A stretch of DNA of 6,863 nucleotides, taken from Dehalococcoidia bacterium. GTDB taxonomy: Bacteria > Chloroflexota > Dehalococcoidia > SZUA-161 > SpSt-899. The stretch lies in contig JALPXT010000071.1 in assembly GCA_023271485.1 (NCBI GenBank), positions 1 through 6,863 of the forward strand, in the 5' to 3' direction. Below are positions 6,501 through 6,863 of this stretch, one piece after another. The first letter of the stretch is position 1. Each line of letters starts with the position of its first letter. Position numbers and translations under genes: made by a program. The notes beneath the pieces are model-generated. The model saw nothing but the letters and a program-made list of their open reading frames with translations. It was not told the DNA's origin and did no database searches.

Positions 6501-6705
6501 CCGGGCTAGCGCTATCTCCAATTGAGGAGAGGTTGCCGGCTGCTTCCCTTAGCGGATCAATGGCTAGTGCGAAGGGATGCCGTCGTGGCTTTTTGGACTC
6601 CCGTACTCGGCCTCGGGGTGTGCCGGGTGGCGGGGTGGAGGATTCCGCCCACAGATGAAGTTTGCCGGCGGCGGCATTATCCCATAGTGCATGTAAGACT
6701 ATCAT
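3595..6705 (-). CDS. SNF2-family DEAD/DEAH-like ATPase (Swi2/Snf2 helicase)
   Basis: This 1036-aa protein is a complete bacterial SNF2 ATPase, expected to move along double-stranded DNA and remodel DNA-protein complexes. The N-terminal half (about 1-550) is the family-specific region found in bacterial SNF2 proteins, with a Pro/Arg-rich low-complexity patch at 22-43. The motor follows: LRPYQIRGLSWL (557-568), Walker A ADDMGLGKT (581-589, Lys588), motif II DEAQ (686-689), motif III LTGTP (713-717), the second RecA lobe with LIFTQF (877-882), motif V LSLKAGGLGINLTAAN (932-947) and motif VI QATDRAFRIGQ (963-973). All catalytic residues are present. The ATG at 6705 has GGAG 7 nt upstream. It forms an operon with the SWIM gene. 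The exact process (repair, transcription recycling or defence) cannot be read from the sequence; no methylase or DISARM-type partner is in the window. Confidence 0.95.
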   Translation of the reverse strand: MIVLHALWDNAAAGKLHLWAESSTPPPGTPRGRVRESKKPRRHPFALAIDPLREAAGNLSSIGDSASPAVMPVLLPSTRKGPLPSPELIREEGIEDKGKIVLTPWDIDTLPLGPGDALDFLVSLPGEHPRGVAFGSSLRFWGEVAKLSLELVARQCFVPAIIEAKRGGDKYSQSAWKAVIDEEDSKRVQLLSNSMPPSCRAFLSPEGKRPLLPSDLISSFLDRTVDAFVRRSLSSTSLLPPRRSRRVLSLPEQWLKALSSDDPGLEPSKELASFAKEIESWLSRIQPLPSDTPFRTCFRLDSPDDDVTEWRVSFHLQAGDDRSLLVPAERIWGTKSGVISFLKRRFENPQERLLADLGRASRVFPAIDESLKTACPVEVSLGTEQAYSFLRQSAPLLEQSGFGVLLPPWWQKPSARLSAKLRLKPKAEAQTGSALLGLGSIVAYDWEIALGDETLSPAEFEKLAGLKVPLVRVRGQWVELKPEEIEAAITFFQKKHDGGEMMLGEALRAGLGQELSEVGLPVIGVEAEGWVGECLDRLSEGAKIAKVKPPRSFNGRLRPYQIRGLSWLAFLKQFGLGACLADDMGLGKTIQFIALMLHERAGLRKESWPGPTLLICPMSVVGNWKKEVERFGPPLKVMVHHGADRLSGKAFEREVKKHDLVISTYALAHRDEELFSKAHWDCVALDEAQNIKNPAAKQTQAIRKLNANHKVALTGTPVENRLSELWSIMEFLNPGYLKSANDFRTSFVIPIEKYRNPTRAETLKRLIQPFMLRRTKTDPTIIKDLPEKIEMNIFCNLSQEQATLYEAVVKEMLEKIEDSEGIERKGLVLSTLLKLKQVCNHPAHFLQDSSKLPGRSGKLVRLEEMLEEILAEGDKALIFTQFAEMGAMLRNHLREIFGCETLFLYGGTTKKQRDAMIQRFQDDHKGPPLFVLSLKAGGLGINLTAANHVFHFDRWWNPAVENQATDRAFRIGQKKNVQVRKFVCLGTLEERIDEMIERKKGLAESIVGTGETWLTEMSTDQLKEIFALSREAVREE
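3598..3607 (-). promoter_or_regulatory. Ribosome binding site of the SWIM gene inside the SNF2 3' end
   Basis: The minus strand reads GAGGGAGGAA within the final codons of the SNF2 gene, 6 nt from the ATG at 3593. The SNF2 stop (3597-3595) lies between the site and the start, a layout that favours translational coupling of the pair. Confidence 0.75.
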
Positions 6706-6863
6706 GCGTGGTCTCCAAGATAGGGGGTCAAGTCTTGCAATCCAACATTAGTTTCTGATAGACTACCTTCATGACCATGCCCACCATACCTCACCGCGGC
6801 GCAGTTGCCACGACTACTTGGACAAAATCTCTCCAGCCAGAACTATCTGGGCCTCTCCCAGTT
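6706..6863. other. Region upstream of SNF2 with GGGGTCA motif, no supportable gene
   Basis: The SNF2 ribosome site (GGAG, 6716-6713 on the minus strand) is next to GGGGGTCAAGTCTTGCA (6723-6739, plus strand), a motif that resembles short repeats seen beside REP-type transposases in some anaerobes (recalled, not checked). From 6771 a plus-strand frame (MTMPTIPHRGAVATTTW...) stays open to the window edge, but it has no recognisable character. A small hairpin (CCAGA-ACTA-TCTGG) sits at 6837-6850. Confidence 0.4.

Noticed and set aside
3595..6705. SNF2 gene as part of a DISARM-like defence system.
   Set aside because: No DrmA/B/C-type gene or methylase is in the window, and the pairing with a SWIM protein fits a different, common operon.
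6717..6745. Possible SNF2 promoter TTGGAT-17-TATCTT on the minus strand.
   Set aside because: Both boxes are weak, and the predicted start near 6710 would cut off the ribosome site at 6716-6713.

Overview
The window looks like an accessory stretch of an anaerobic bacterial chromosome, moderate in GC with AT-richer inserts. A Cys-rich ferredoxin-type protein, a BrnTA pair, an SNF2-SWIM pair and a GGGGTCA-type short repeat fit sediment or syntrophic lineages such as Desulfobacterota or Chloroflexota. I cannot fix the phylum from sequence alone.

Layout. (1) 8-675, + strand: an iron-sulfur protein whose second [4Fe-4S] motif is lost through a one-base frameshift plus a TGA in place of a cluster cysteine. 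(2) 700-1378, - strand: a BrnT/BrnA toxin-antitoxin operon with a near-consensus promoter and paired palindromes around its -10 box. The BrnT N-terminus lacks a usable start codon. A third gene sits 7 nt after brnA and is cut short after about 42 codons. (3) 1368-1634, - strand: the N-terminal half of a Zeta-toxin-like P-loop kinase, ending exactly where the brnTA promoter begins. (4) 1818-2668, - strand: an AT-rich unit with its own promoter, a frameshifted small ORF, and a conserved uncharacterised gene whose true N-terminus (from 2488) is out of frame by one base. (5) 2712-6705, - strand: an intact two-gene operon, a 1036-aa SNF2-family ATPase followed after 1 nt by a SWIM zinc-finger protein. 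(6) 6706-6863: a non-coding end carrying a second copy of a GGGGTCA...CTTG motif also found at the end of the SWIM gene.

The left 2.7 kb reads as a decaying accessory island: at least five of its seven genes or gene pieces carry a frameshift, an in-frame stop, a lost start or a truncation. The 4-kb SNF2-SWIM operon beside it is fully open. That contrast argues for real decay rather than poor sequence quality, although several lesions are single-base changes in short homopolymers and should be confirmed against reads. The most interesting items are the promoter-driven small ORF upstream of the uncharacterised gene, the BrnTA operator arrangement with a third truncated gene, and the TGA-for-Cys ferredoxin.
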